Of a DNA stretch of 37,398 bases, positions 26,782-34,609 are shown one piece after another. This stretch comes from Lachnospiraceae bacterium (lineage in GTDB: Bacteria > Bacillota > Clostridia > Lachnospirales > Lachnospiraceae), in contig JAFZQY010000121.1 in assembly GCA_017620155.1 (NCBI GenBank), positions 1-37,398 on the forward strand. The letters run 5' to 3'. The notes beneath the pieces are model-generated. The model ran no database searches, had not been told where the DNA came from, and was given only the letters and a program-made list of their open reading frames with translations. Position numbers and translations under genes: made by a program. Within the stretch, counting starts at the first letter, position 1, and each line of letters starts with the position of its first letter.

Positions 26782-27963
26782 ATGAAAAGATACGGCAAGA
26801 TAATAGCAGCTGCGATGATCGCTTCGCTCATGGCTACAGGATGCGGGGCAGCAGATACGCCGCAGACTGAGGCACCTCAGGCGCAGGAGACTGCAGAGGA
26901 GACCGTAGCCCCTGAAGATACCGCCGAGGCTCAGGAAGAGGCATCTGAAGATGCTTCCGAAACCGCGTCTTCGACTTTGGTTTCACTTCCCGGATATGTA
27001 TACACAGGTTCTGAGGAGTATCTGGACGTGATCAGCGAATATATGATCAAGGACGCCAGAGAATGGTACGATCCCGATACCGGAGTATACATCCCGTTCA
27101 GTTTCATCGCAGGCGTCGATGATGCGGATCCTGAGGATATCAAGGTATACGGCGAATTCGACATAGACGGATATGATCTTCTGAATACGACGCTCGCTTG
27201 CTGTAACGGCGGACGTTCACGCGGCGTTTTCCATATTAAGAAGGAAGATGACGGGTCATATACTGTAGTAGACGCCGAGCTTCCCTTAACCGAGGATGAA
27301 ACAGTCGCACTGTTTGAAGGCCATGATGACATGTATGCGATCCTAGCTGCGCTCACTGATGATGATGTAACCGCTAAGAGAAGCGAAGCTATCGCTGAGT
27401 ATGTAAACACTAACGACCTGAACATCACACAGTGGCAGGACTACAGCTGGAAGCCGATCGCCGTGCTTAATGCACCCGAGACTCCTGAAGAAGAGCAGTT
27501 CTATGATTATACGAGTGAGATGGGATATTCTCTTACATATGATCTCAGAGAATACTCGATGAGTCCTTCGGCCGAGAGCGATATGCTCAGCGCTGTCGGG
27601 GATGATGATGTGTTTACCGGCACATACATGGTAATCAGGAAGACAGGATTATCGGATGCCGATGAGACTCTGCAGGTTGCTGCGGATGATTCGGTATGGA
27701 CACCTGATGACGAAGATGCTACAGCGGATATCGACATAGCAGATGCTACCATAGGAGACGGCATCGCATGCAGAAGAGCCGCATGGAATTTTGAGATAGA
27801 TGACGGCCGGATCTTCAGATACATCGGTTACAGCGTCCCTGCAGATGAGGGGACTCTGCTGTTTCTCCTGGAGACTACTTACGAGGAGGAGATCAACGAC
27901 ATGTCTATCGAAGATCTCGACGAATCCTTCAAGTCTGTGCTTGATTCGATAAGTGTAGGGTGA
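26782..27963 (+). CDS. Lipoprotein with acidic linker, function unknown
   Basis: A 393-residue predicted lipoprotein. The signal peptide ends in LMATGCG with the lipidated Cys near residue 21, followed by a ~40-residue Thr/Glu/Ala-rich linker that would span the cell wall. The mature domain has two halves of mixed alpha/beta character; the C-terminal half (GIACRRAAWNFEIDDGRIFRY and FLLETTYEEEINDMS) looks like lipoproteins common in Lachnospiraceae that have no assigned role. AAGGAG lies ~7 bases before the ATG. It diverges from the ABC-F gene and is followed by the 660-bp dyad array. Confidence 0.75.
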   Translation: MKRYGKIIAAAMIASLMATGCGAADTPQTEAPQAQETAEETVAPEDTAEAQEEASEDASETASSTLVSLPGYVYTGSEEYLDVISEYMIKDAREWYDPDTGVYIPFSFIAGVDDADPEDIKVYGEFDIDGYDLLNTTLACCNGGRSRGVFHIKKEDDGSYTVVDAELPLTEDETVALFEGHDDMYAILAALTDDDVTAKRSEAIAEYVNTNDLNITQWQDYSWKPIAVLNAPETPEEEQFYDYTSEMGYSLTYDLREYSMSPSAESDMLSAVGDDDVFTGTYMVIRKTGLSDADETLQVAADDSVWTPDDEDATADIDIADATIGDGIACRRAAWNFEIDDGRIFRYIGYSVPADEGTLLFLLETTYEEEINDMSIEDLDESFKSVLDSISVG

Positions 27964-27984
27964 TGATATAATCATAAGGACTAA

Positions 27985-28434
27985 TATGACCCAAATGACA
28001 CTATCAGTTGCGCTTGGGTCATGAACCGGGACCGCGGTGCTGCGTTATGTAAACCCTGATTGTGGCATCTTACAGCGACATATGACCCGAAACAATAAAA
28101 CAACCGCATTTGGGTCATGGATTGGGACCATAGTATTGCGTTATGTAAACTAGCAACCTGCGATTTGACAACAAGTTATGACTCACAGAACAAAAAGTCT
28201 CTCTCAGGTCATGAATTAGCATGGAATAGCGCAATTATGTAAACCGAACATCTGAGGCTACCAAGAAGCAGTATGACTCAAGCCGCCTAATATACACCAT
28301 TTGGGTCATAAAACGAAATATCCTCACGGGTTTATGTAAACCAATAGGGCTGGCCAGACAATATTTCATGACTCACAGAGCAAAAAGTCTTCCTCAGGTC
28401 ATAAATCCGAAAACACGGCCAACATTATGTAAAC
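27985..28434 (+). repeat. Tandem array of five ~96-bp units, each a 35-37-bp dyad plus TTATGTAAAC
   Basis: Units start (TATGAC or CATGAC) at 27985, 28081, 28177, 28272 and 28367, spaced 96, 96, 95 and 95 bp. In units 1, 2 and 4 the dyad from ATG to CAT is exactly 37 bp with arms ATGACYCRA and TTGGGTCAT; units 3 and 5 are 35 bp and share a different interior (CAAAAAGTCT, right arm CAGGTCAT). Arm changes in units 2, 3, 4 and 5 leave G-T pairs on the plus strand. Every unit then has an invariant TTATGTAAAC (28045, 28141, 28235, 28332, 28425). The rest of each unit diverges. There is no gene here, no U-tract after the stems and no conserved spacing of CRISPR type. Function unknown. Confidence 0.85.
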
Positions 28435-28440
28435 CAACCT

Positions 28441-28612
28441 TGCCAAAACCTGAAAACGACCGACTTAAGAAGCATCATAGGAAAGCAGGCAACCTAGGAA
28501 GCAACCCAAACAAGCAACCTAGGAAGGCACCCCGGAAAGCAAGCAAATCAAACAACCTATTCCAGAAAACAACCTGGGAAAGCAACTAAGCAATACTATC
28601 CTCCACGACAAA
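28441..28612 (+). repeat. Purine/CA-rich short-repeat region before eda
   Basis: GCAACCTAGGAAG occurs exactly at 28489-28501 and 28514-28526 (25-bp period), with looser variants (CAACCTATTCCAG, CAACCTGGGAAAG) further on. The tract has few T on the plus strand and continues the dyad array up to the ribosome binding site of the aldolase gene. It may be part of a long untranslated leader. An open frame across 28368-28589 is a by-product of this composition. Confidence 0.55.
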
Positions 28613-28624
28613 GAAAGGAACCAC

Positions 28625-29584
28625 ATGAACGAGTTATTAAAGAAGATACATGACATCGGCATAGTGCCTGTGATCGCGATCGACGATGCATCGAAAGCCG
28701 TGCCTCTTGCAAAGGCGCTGGTGGCAGGCGGCCTGCCGGCTGCCGAAGTCACATTCCGTACAGCGGCTGCCGAGGATGCTATACGCGCGATCGTAAAAGA
28801 AGTTCCCGAGATGGTCGTCGGAGCAGGAACCGTGCTCACCAAAGAACAGGCTGACCGTGCGATAGACGCCGGCGTTCAGTTCATAGTAAGCCCCGGATTC
28901 AATCCCGAGATCACCCGCTATGTGATCGACAAAGGCATGCTCATGATCCCCGGTACTGCAACTGCGGGAGAGATGGAGCAGGCCATGGCGATGGGGCTCG
29001 ATGCAGTGAAGTTCTTCCCCGCAGAGCAGAACGGCGGGATCGATAAGCTCAAAGCGCTCGCAGGTCCTTATAAGACTCTCATGTGGATGCCCACCGGCGG
29101 TATCAATACAGATAACCTCGAGAAGTATATGAGCTTCCCTCAGATACTTGCCTGCGGCGGAACCTGGATGGTTAAGAAGGACCTGATCGAGGGCGAGAGG
29201 TGGGATGAGATAACCGCCATCTGCAAGGCTGCAGTCAAAAAGATGCTCGGCGCGGAACTTAAGCACATCGGCATCAATACCGCGAACGAGGAGGAGGCGG
29301 TTGCTCTAGCCAAGACCTTGTGCGCACTCTTTGACTGGGAATATCATCCGATAGATGTCTCTGTATTCGTGGGACGCGGGTTCGAGGTCATGAAGTTCAT
29401 GGGCAGAGGACGAAATGGACATATTGCGATCGCGGTCAATGATATAGAAAGAGCCATCTTCCATCTGGCTCATAACGGTGCGACATTTGATGAGAGTTCG
29501 CGTATGACAGACGAGAAGGGAACAAAACTCATATATTTAAATGGTGATTTCGGAGGATTCGATATCCATCTGGCCAGAAAGTGA
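28625..29584 (+). CDS. eda: KDPG/KHG aldolase fused to a VOC (glyoxalase-like) domain
   Basis: A 319-residue fusion. Residues 1-~208 are a class I KDPG aldolase that splits 2-keto-3-deoxy-6-phosphogluconate into pyruvate and glyceraldehyde 3-phosphate: catalytic Glu in AEVTFRT, GAGTVLT, and the Schiff-base Lys in DAVKFFPAE. Residues ~212-319 (KHIGINTANEEEAVALAKTL to GGFDIHLARK) form a vicinal-oxygen-chelate domain, not part of the standard enzyme (~210 residues). Its role is unknown; it could bind a sugar acid or act on an aldehyde. AAAGGAAC lies just before the ATG. It leads the hexuronate operon, with kdgK 10 bp downstream. Confidence 0.92.
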   Translation: MNELLKKIHDIGIVPVIAIDDASKAVPLAKALVAGGLPAAEVTFRTAAAEDAIRAIVKEVPEMVVGAGTVLTKEQADRAIDAGVQFIVSPGFNPEITRYVIDKGMLMIPGTATAGEMEQAMAMGLDAVKFFPAEQNGGIDKLKALAGPYKTLMWMPTGGINTDNLEKYMSFPQILACGGTWMVKKDLIEGERWDEITAICKAAVKKMLGAELKHIGINTANEEEAVALAKTLCALFDWEYHPIDVSVFVGRGFEVMKFMGRGRNGHIAIAVNDIERAIFHLAHNGATFDESSRMTDEKGTKLIYLNGDFGGFDIHLARK

Positions 29585-29594
29585 GGGAATATTA

Positions 29595-30617
29595 ATGAGC
29601 AAAGTAGTTACATTCGGTGAGATAATGCTTCGCCTTGCCCCCAACGGGTATTACAGATTCTTTCAGGACGACCAGCTTCAGGCGACCTTCGGAGGCGGGG
29701 AAGCCAATGTAAGCGTATCGCTTGCAAACTACGGACTTGATTCCGTATATGTCACCAAACTCCCGGCGCATGCGATCGGTCAGGCAGCCGTTAACAGCCT
29801 CAGATATTTCGGCGTCGATACTGACTCCATCGTCAGAGGAGGCGACAGGATCGGTATATATTTCCTGGAAAAAGGCGCTTCGCAGAGAGGCAGCGTCTGC
29901 ATCTACGACAGGGCTCATTCGGCGATAGCCGAAGCGGACAGATCCGATTTCGACTGGGATAAGATATTCGAAGGTGCTGACTGGTTCCATTTCACGGGGA
30001 TCACACCCGCGCTCGGCGGTCAGCTCGTGGATATATGTCTCGATGCCTGCAAGGCGGCTCATGCCCATGGTGTGAAGATCAGCTGCGACTTAAACTACCG
30101 CGGCAAGCTTTGGACCAGAGAACAGGCCCGCGAGGCCATGACCAAACTCTGCGAATATGTGGATGTATGCATATCCAACGAAGAGGACGCCAAGGATGTC
30201 TTCGGCATAGAGGCTGAAGGAACCGATATCACGGGCGGAAAATTAAACACCGAGGGTTACAAGTCTGTAGCTAAGCAGCTCGCCGACAGGTTCGGATTTG
30301 AGAAGGTTGCCATCACACTCCGTACTTCGATATCAGCCAATGACAATGACTGGCAGGGAATGCTCTATGACGGCACCGATTACTGCTTCTCCAAATCCTA
30401 TCATCTCCATATCGTGGACAGAGTAGGCGGAGGAGACAGTTTCGGAGGCGGCCTGATCTACTCGCTCGTAAACGGATATTCCACACAGGATGCGATAGAG
30501 TTTGCGGTAGCGGCTTCGGCGCTCAAGCATTCCATCGAGGGCGACTTTAACCGCGTGAGCGTAGCTGAAGTTCAGAAACTGGCAGGCGGAGATGCATCCG
30601 GCCGCGTACAGAGGTAA
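29595..30617 (+). CDS. kdgK: 2-keto-3-deoxygluconate kinase (PfkB family)
   Basis: I chose the ATG at 29595 (MSKVVTFGEIMLRLAP, GAGGG upstream) rather than one inside eda; the product is 340 residues. The PfkB signatures are present: GGGEANVSVSLANYG near residue 35 and DRVGGGDSFGGGLIYSL near 280, with the catalytic-base Asp. It would phosphorylate KDG to KDPG, the substrate of the aldolase encoded 10 bp upstream. Function is assigned from family plus neighbours (eda and uxaC); fructokinase or another sugar kinase activity is the main alternative. Confidence 0.9.
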   Translation: MSKVVTFGEIMLRLAPNGYYRFFQDDQLQATFGGGEANVSVSLANYGLDSVYVTKLPAHAIGQAAVNSLRYFGVDTDSIVRGGDRIGIYFLEKGASQRGSVCIYDRAHSAIAEADRSDFDWDKIFEGADWFHFTGITPALGGQLVDICLDACKAAHAHGVKISCDLNYRGKLWTREQAREAMTKLCEYVDVCISNEEDAKDVFGIEAEGTDITGGKLNTEGYKSVAKQLADRFGFEKVAITLRTSISANDNDWQGMLYDGTDYCFSKSYHLHIVDRVGGGDSFGGGLIYSLVNGYSTQDAIEFAVAASALKHSIEGDFNRVSVAEVQKLAGGDASGRVQR

Positions 30618-30619
30618 TC

Positions 30620-32053
30620 ATGAAACAATTTTTAGATAAAGATTTCGTATTACAGTCAGATACCGCGAAGCACCTGTTCCATGATTATGCAGAGGCGCTT
30701 CCGATCATAGATTATCATTGCCACCTGTCGGCGCAGGACATATATGAGGACAGAAGGTTTGAGAGTCTCGGAGATGTGTGGTTCGGCGGAAAGCAGGTGG
30801 ACGGCTCCTATGCCGGCGATCATTATAAGTGGCGCCTGATGCGTTCAAACGGCATGACCGAAGACATGGTGACCGGCAGAGGAGACGAGCTTGCCAGGTT
30901 TAAGGGCTTCGCCGAAACGCTCTCTCTTGCGATCGGAAACCCGATGTATCACTGGTGTCATCTGGAACTTAAGAAATACTTCGGCATAGATGAACCGCTG
31001 ACTCCGGACAATGCAGAAGAGATATGGAATAAGTGTAACGACAAGCTGAACAACGATCCGGGCATGACTGTCCGCGGTCTGATCCGTCAGAGCAATGTTG
31101 CATACATCGGTACAACGGATGATCCCACGGATGATCTTGAGTGGCATAAGAAGATCGCTGCTGATGAGAGCATTGAGTTCATGGTTCGCCCTTCATTCAG
31201 ACCGGATAAGGCTGTTGCCATTAATAAAGCGGGATTCGCTGACTATATAGGACATCTGTCACATTGTGTTGGCAAGGATGCGTTAAACTCCACATCTGAG
31301 GTTATAGATGCCCTGAAGGAGCGCATAGAATACTTTGCATCCTGCGGATGCGTGGCATCCGATCACGGTCTGGATTATGTGCCTTTCAGAACCGGTACGA
31401 TGGAGCAGGCCGATGCCGCATTTAAGAAAGCAATGGCAGGCGAACCCGTCAGTGTGGAAGAGGCGGAGATTTACCAGACTCTGGTCCTTACCGCGCTCGC
31501 TAAGGAATACCATAAGCACGGCATCGTTATGGAGATTCATTATTCGTGCCTCAGGAATTCCAACGAGAGGACATTTAGGACTCTGGGCCCCGATACCGGA
31601 TACGACATGATAGCCCAGAACATGTGCGGAGCTCAATTGACCGCATTCCTTTCAAACCTCGATAAGACGGATGAACTTCCGAGAACTGTCATCTTCTCGC
31701 TTAACCCCGCTGACAACGAGCAGATAGGCACGATGCTCGGATGTTTCCAGTCACCCGACGTACCCGGCAAGATCCAGCAGGGGCCCGCCTGGTGGTTCAA
31801 CGATTCCAAGTCGGGCATGGAAGAGCAGATGAAGTCCCTTGCCAACCTCGGAATCCTGGGTAACTTCATAGGAATGCTGACCGACTCCCGCTCGTTCCTT
31901 TCATATACGAGGCATGATTATTTCAGAAGGATCATGTGCAACCTCATCGGCGGCTGGGTAGAAGCGGGAGAGTATCCCAACGATGAGACAGCCCTTAAGC
32001 GTATAGTTGAGGGAATCTCATATTACAACGCCAAGAGGTATTTTAATCTTTGA
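30620..32053 (+). CDS. uxaC: Glucuronate isomerase (uronate isomerase)
   Basis: A 477-residue amidohydrolase-fold enzyme that converts D-glucuronate to D-fructuronate (and galacturonate to tagaturonate). The metal-binding HxH motif is in IDYHCHLSAQDI near residue 33; the family blocks DVWFGGKQVDGSYAGDHYKWRLMR, GTTDDPTD, EIHYSCLRNSN and GMLTDSRSFLSYTRHDYFRR are all recognisable. Length is normal. It starts 2 bp after kdgK, so the genes are tightly linked. Confidence 0.97.
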   Translation: MKQFLDKDFVLQSDTAKHLFHDYAEALPIIDYHCHLSAQDIYEDRRFESLGDVWFGGKQVDGSYAGDHYKWRLMRSNGMTEDMVTGRGDELARFKGFAETLSLAIGNPMYHWCHLELKKYFGIDEPLTPDNAEEIWNKCNDKLNNDPGMTVRGLIRQSNVAYIGTTDDPTDDLEWHKKIAADESIEFMVRPSFRPDKAVAINKAGFADYIGHLSHCVGKDALNSTSEVIDALKERIEYFASCGCVASDHGLDYVPFRTGTMEQADAAFKKAMAGEPVSVEEAEIYQTLVLTALAKEYHKHGIVMEIHYSCLRNSNERTFRTLGPDTGYDMIAQNMCGAQLTAFLSNLDKTDELPRTVIFSLNPADNEQIGTMLGCFQSPDVPGKIQQGPAWWFNDSKSGMEEQMKSLANLGILGNFIGMLTDSRSFLSYTRHDYFRRIMCNLIGGWVEAGEYPNDETALKRIVEGISYYNAKRYFNL

Positions 32054-32116
32054 TGCAAAAGGCCCACAGCCTTTGACATAAACAAAAAAATTCATTTACT
32101 TGGAGGATCTAAACTA

Positions 32117-32890
32117 ATGACTGACATTTTTGACTTGAAGGATCAGGTAGCGATCGTAACCGGATGTTCAACCGGTCTCGGAGTTCAGATGGCTCACGCG
32201 CTCGCAGCAAAAGGCGCGAACATCGTGGCTCTGGCAAGACGCCAGGAACTCATTGACCAGGTAGCGTCTGAGATAGCAGAAAAGCATGGAGTAAAGACAC
32301 TTGCTCTCAGATGCGACATCACAGACACCGAGATGGTTGAATCCGCAGTAGATACAGTGCTTAAAGAATTCGGACGTATCGATATCCTGATCAACAATGC
32401 GGGAACCGGAGGAGTTACTCCCGCTGAAGACCTGACTGATGAAACTTTTTCAAATGAGATTGACATTGATCTCTTCGGTACTTTCAGAATGGCAAGATCC
32501 GTGGCTAAGAAAGCCATGATCCCCGCAAATTACGGCCGCATCATCAACATCGCATCCATGTACGGACTGGTAGGAAATAAGATTGCTCCTTCATCTGCTT
32601 ATCATGCAGCCAAGGGCGGCGTTGTCAACCTGACCAGAGCTCTGGCATGCGAGTGGGGCAAGTACGGCATTACCGTAAATGCGATCTGCCCCGGATATTT
32701 CATTACGGACCTTACGGCTGATACGCTTAATTCCGATTTCTTTAAAGAGTACTCCAAGGGCGCGATCCCGATGGAGAGATACGGCTTAGAGGGTGAACTT
32801 GACAGTGCGGCTCTGTTCCTTTCTTCCAAGGCATCGTCTTATGTTACGGGCGTAGCGCTTCCCGTAGACGGCGGATACACCGCGATGTAA
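32117..32890 (+). CDS. Short-chain dehydrogenase/reductase, probably sugar-acid specific
   Basis: A 257-residue SDR. The cofactor motif is TGCSTGLG near residue 16, NNAG near 91, and the catalytic set is Ser in NIASMYG plus YHAAK; the end PVDGGYTAM is typical. Acidic/basic residues after strand 2 (ALARRQ) suggest NADP preference, but this is weak evidence. It resembles KduD and gluconate 5-dehydrogenase-type enzymes. In this operon it might reduce a keto-uronate, for example fructuronate or 2,5-diketo-3-deoxygluconate; neither uxuB nor uxuA is seen in the window. The start has TTGGAGG upstream, 63 bp after uxaC, with a small AAAGGC/GCCTTT hairpin (32058-32074) between. Confidence 0.85.
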   Translation: MTDIFDLKDQVAIVTGCSTGLGVQMAHALAAKGANIVALARRQELIDQVASEIAEKHGVKTLALRCDITDTEMVESAVDTVLKEFGRIDILINNAGTGGVTPAEDLTDETFSNEIDIDLFGTFRMARSVAKKAMIPANYGRIINIASMYGLVGNKIAPSSAYHAAKGGVVNLTRALACEWGKYGITVNAICPGYFITDLTADTLNSDFFKEYSKGAIPMERYGLEGELDSAALFLSSKASSYVTGVALPVDGGYTAM

Positions 32891-32894
32891 ATAT

Positions 32895-33758
32895 ATGAAA
32901 ATAAAAGAATTCTTATTTGACAAATGTGCGCATATGATCATAACGACGATGGATGGCGAGATCATCCTGTCTGAAGGTCATTACGATATTGCGCCTGATA
33001 AGTGGAAAATGTGGCTGGCTCCCAACTTGGAGGGCATATCCCAAAGTGATGTGACGGAGTGGGAGATAGCGGAAAGCGCTGATGAGCGCTACTTCAACGT
33101 GCAATCTTTTGTTTTTGACAAAAGCACATCGCCCTTACCGTTTGATGATGACCCCGCATATCCCGATAAGTTTGCGGTGCACATGCTCTATGATGTCAGC
33201 ACATATGCGGCTCTTTTCAAGGATCTGTCCGTATACAGCGCGGAACTTAACAGACTCCGTAAGCAGATCCAGTATGAGAAAGAGCATGACTTCCTGACCG
33301 GCATCTATAACCGCGGAAAATTTGCCGAATTTGCAAAAGAAGAGTTCAGAAACTATAAATCCATCGCACTTTACAATCTGGATGTGAATTACTTAAAGAG
33401 GACCAATGATACTCTTGGCCACGAAGCAGGCAACAGACTGCTCCTTAAAACCGGCGAAAGCATCAAGGCAGTCCTTAATGATAACATTTACGGATTCAGG
33501 ATGGGCGGCGATGAGTTCCTGATCGTGGCAGCGGATCCCGGCCGCGCCGGTGCGGAAGAGATCCTGAGCAGGTGGCAGGAAGCCCTCTCCCGGGTCAATG
33601 AAGAAGAGCCTGTCCCCGAATGCGTCGTAGCATGCGGCATGGCTTATGCGGAGGCTCCGTATGATTTCCGCGAAGTCATGGACGAGGCGGATAAGCTCAT
33701 GTACGAGAATAAGCGCGCGATCAAAATATCCCGCGGCGACGATCTCGATTCCAGGTAG
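32895..33758 (+). CDS. GGDEF diguanylate cyclase with unknown sensor domain
   Basis: A 287-residue cytoplasmic protein; no membrane segment. Residues 1-~125 form an unassigned N-terminal domain; a short coiled linker (ELNRLRKQIQYEKEHD) leads to the GGDEF domain. The latter keeps DFLTGIYNR, the substrate-contact segment NDTLGHEAGNRLL and an intact MGGDEF, so it should make cyclic di-GMP from GTP. No RxxD inhibitory site is seen 5 residues before GGDEF. It starts 4 bp after the SDR gene with little Shine-Dalgarno signal, implying coupling to the hexuronate operon; sensing of a related metabolite is inference. Confidence 0.9.
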   Translation: MKIKEFLFDKCAHMIITTMDGEIILSEGHYDIAPDKWKMWLAPNLEGISQSDVTEWEIAESADERYFNVQSFVFDKSTSPLPFDDDPAYPDKFAVHMLYDVSTYAALFKDLSVYSAELNRLRKQIQYEKEHDFLTGIYNRGKFAEFAKEEFRNYKSIALYNLDVNYLKRTNDTLGHEAGNRLLLKTGESIKAVLNDNIYGFRMGGDEFLIVAADPGRAGAEEILSRWQEALSRVNEEEPVPECVVACGMAYAEAPYDFREVMDEADKLMYENKRAIKISRGDDLDSR

Positions 33759-33805
33759 ATGCCCAACTACAGATATAAAACGCCGAGAAACATCACCGAC
33801 AGGTG

Positions 33806-33860
33806 TTGCGAAAGGAATTTTTATAGTATACTTAATTAGATGTTTAACTTGAGATAAACA
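33806..33860 (+). promoter_or_regulatory. Probable promoter and TGTTTA/TAAACA dyad upstream of a sensor operon
   Basis: TTGCGA (33806-33811) and TATACT (33827-33832) are 15 bp apart, or 16 bp from GTTGCG, a plausible but short-spaced promoter. Just downstream TGTTTA (33841-33846) and TAAACA (33855-33860) form an inverted repeat with an 8-bp spacer, placed where a repressor or leader hairpin could act. The gene starts at 33892. Confidence 0.4.
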
Positions 33861-33891
33861 TCGTTGTAAATGTGAGATAGGAGGTATTATT

Positions 33892-34278
33892 ATGGCTTGT
33901 TTTTTAGTTCCTGCAAGTGAAGCGATCGTTACGACCGTTACTGCCAAGGTTTTGGAATCCAAAGAGAAGAACGCTGAGACTTCCCAAGAAGGTCATGAGG
34001 AGACTAAAATTCATTTCTCAGAGAAACTCGGCTGGCTTAACAAGATGCTCTGGGGCGGCTCCGCTCTTCTGGCATTTGAGCACATTTGGCATGGCGAGGT
34101 CGTTCCTTTCTTCCCGTTCCTGACAGCCGTTCAGAACGGAGAAACCGCCGACATGCTTGCCGAGATGGGCACTGCCGGAGTAGGCATGGCACTTCTCGTA
34201 ACCGCAGTTTGGGGTGTGATGGTAGGCGTTTCCAATGTCATGGAAAAAAGAGCCGCACACGACACCGAGAACACCTGA
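33892..34278 (+). CDS. Small membrane protein, function unknown
   Basis: A 128-residue protein with AGGAGG 7 bases before the ATG. A polar N-terminal ~40 residues contains many Glu and Lys; two hydrophobic segments follow (LWGGSALLAFEHIWHGEVVPFFPFL and GVGMALLVTAVWGVMVGVS). Histidines cluster around the first segment. I recognise no family. It is followed by a second small membrane protein, a sensor kinase and a regulator, all within a few bases of one another, so it may be part of the signal-sensing unit. Confidence 0.7.
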   Translation: MACFLVPASEAIVTTVTAKVLESKEKNAETSQEGHEETKIHFSEKLGWLNKMLWGGSALLAFEHIWHGEVVPFFPFLTAVQNGETADMLAEMGTAGVGMALLVTAVWGVMVGVSNVMEKRAAHDTENT

Positions 34279-34291
34279 GAGGAGAACCAAA

Positions 34292-34606
34292 ATGACATTA
34301 CTTATAACCGTAATAGCAGCGGTCACCTGTACCGCTATCTGGTACAGCAGCCCCAAAGCCAGAGAGATGAAGGTCAGCACTTTGTGCTGGATGTTCTGGG
34401 GAGCATCTCTCATGTGGTTCGTTGATGCAGTGGTTGAATACCTTGAAGACGGTGCTGCTTTCTTTGAACCTGCAGGCGCCGATATGCTCAACGATCTCTA
34501 TCTCGGATTATCGGTTGTTGCCCTCGGACTTGTGATCTGGATCGTAGTCCTTCTTGTTAAGGATCCGCAGAGAATCGTCAGGAAAACTCTTTTTGCCAAC
34601 AAATAA
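34292..34606 (+). CDS. Small membrane protein next to a sensor kinase
   Basis: A 104-residue protein. I chose the ATG at 34292 (GAGGAG 7 bases upstream) over one inside the previous gene. About three hydrophobic segments are seen: residues 1-19, 28-46 (CWMFWGASLMWFVDAVVEYL) and 66-88 (YLGLSVVALGLVIWIVVLLV), ending in a basic tail. Function unknown. It lies 13 bp after one small membrane gene and 3 bp before the kinase gene. Confidence 0.72.
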   Translation: MTLLITVIAAVTCTAIWYSSPKAREMKVSTLCWMFWGASLMWFVDAVVEYLEDGAAFFEPAGADMLNDLYLGLSVVALGLVIWIVVLLVKDPQRIVRKTLFANK

Positions 34607-34609
34607 TAG

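Noticed and set aside
27985-28434. CRISPR array
   Set aside because: The repeated parts are dyads with diverged loops and the units are not direct repeats with uniform unique spacers; no cas gene is present.
28368-28589. 73-codon open frame in the repeat region
   Set aside because: It arises from low stop-codon density in a CA/purine-rich repeat, has no ribosome binding site and overlaps the last dyad unit.
32058-32074. Terminator between uxaC and the SDR gene
   Set aside because: The stem is only 6 bp and is followed by an A-rich stretch, not a U-tract.
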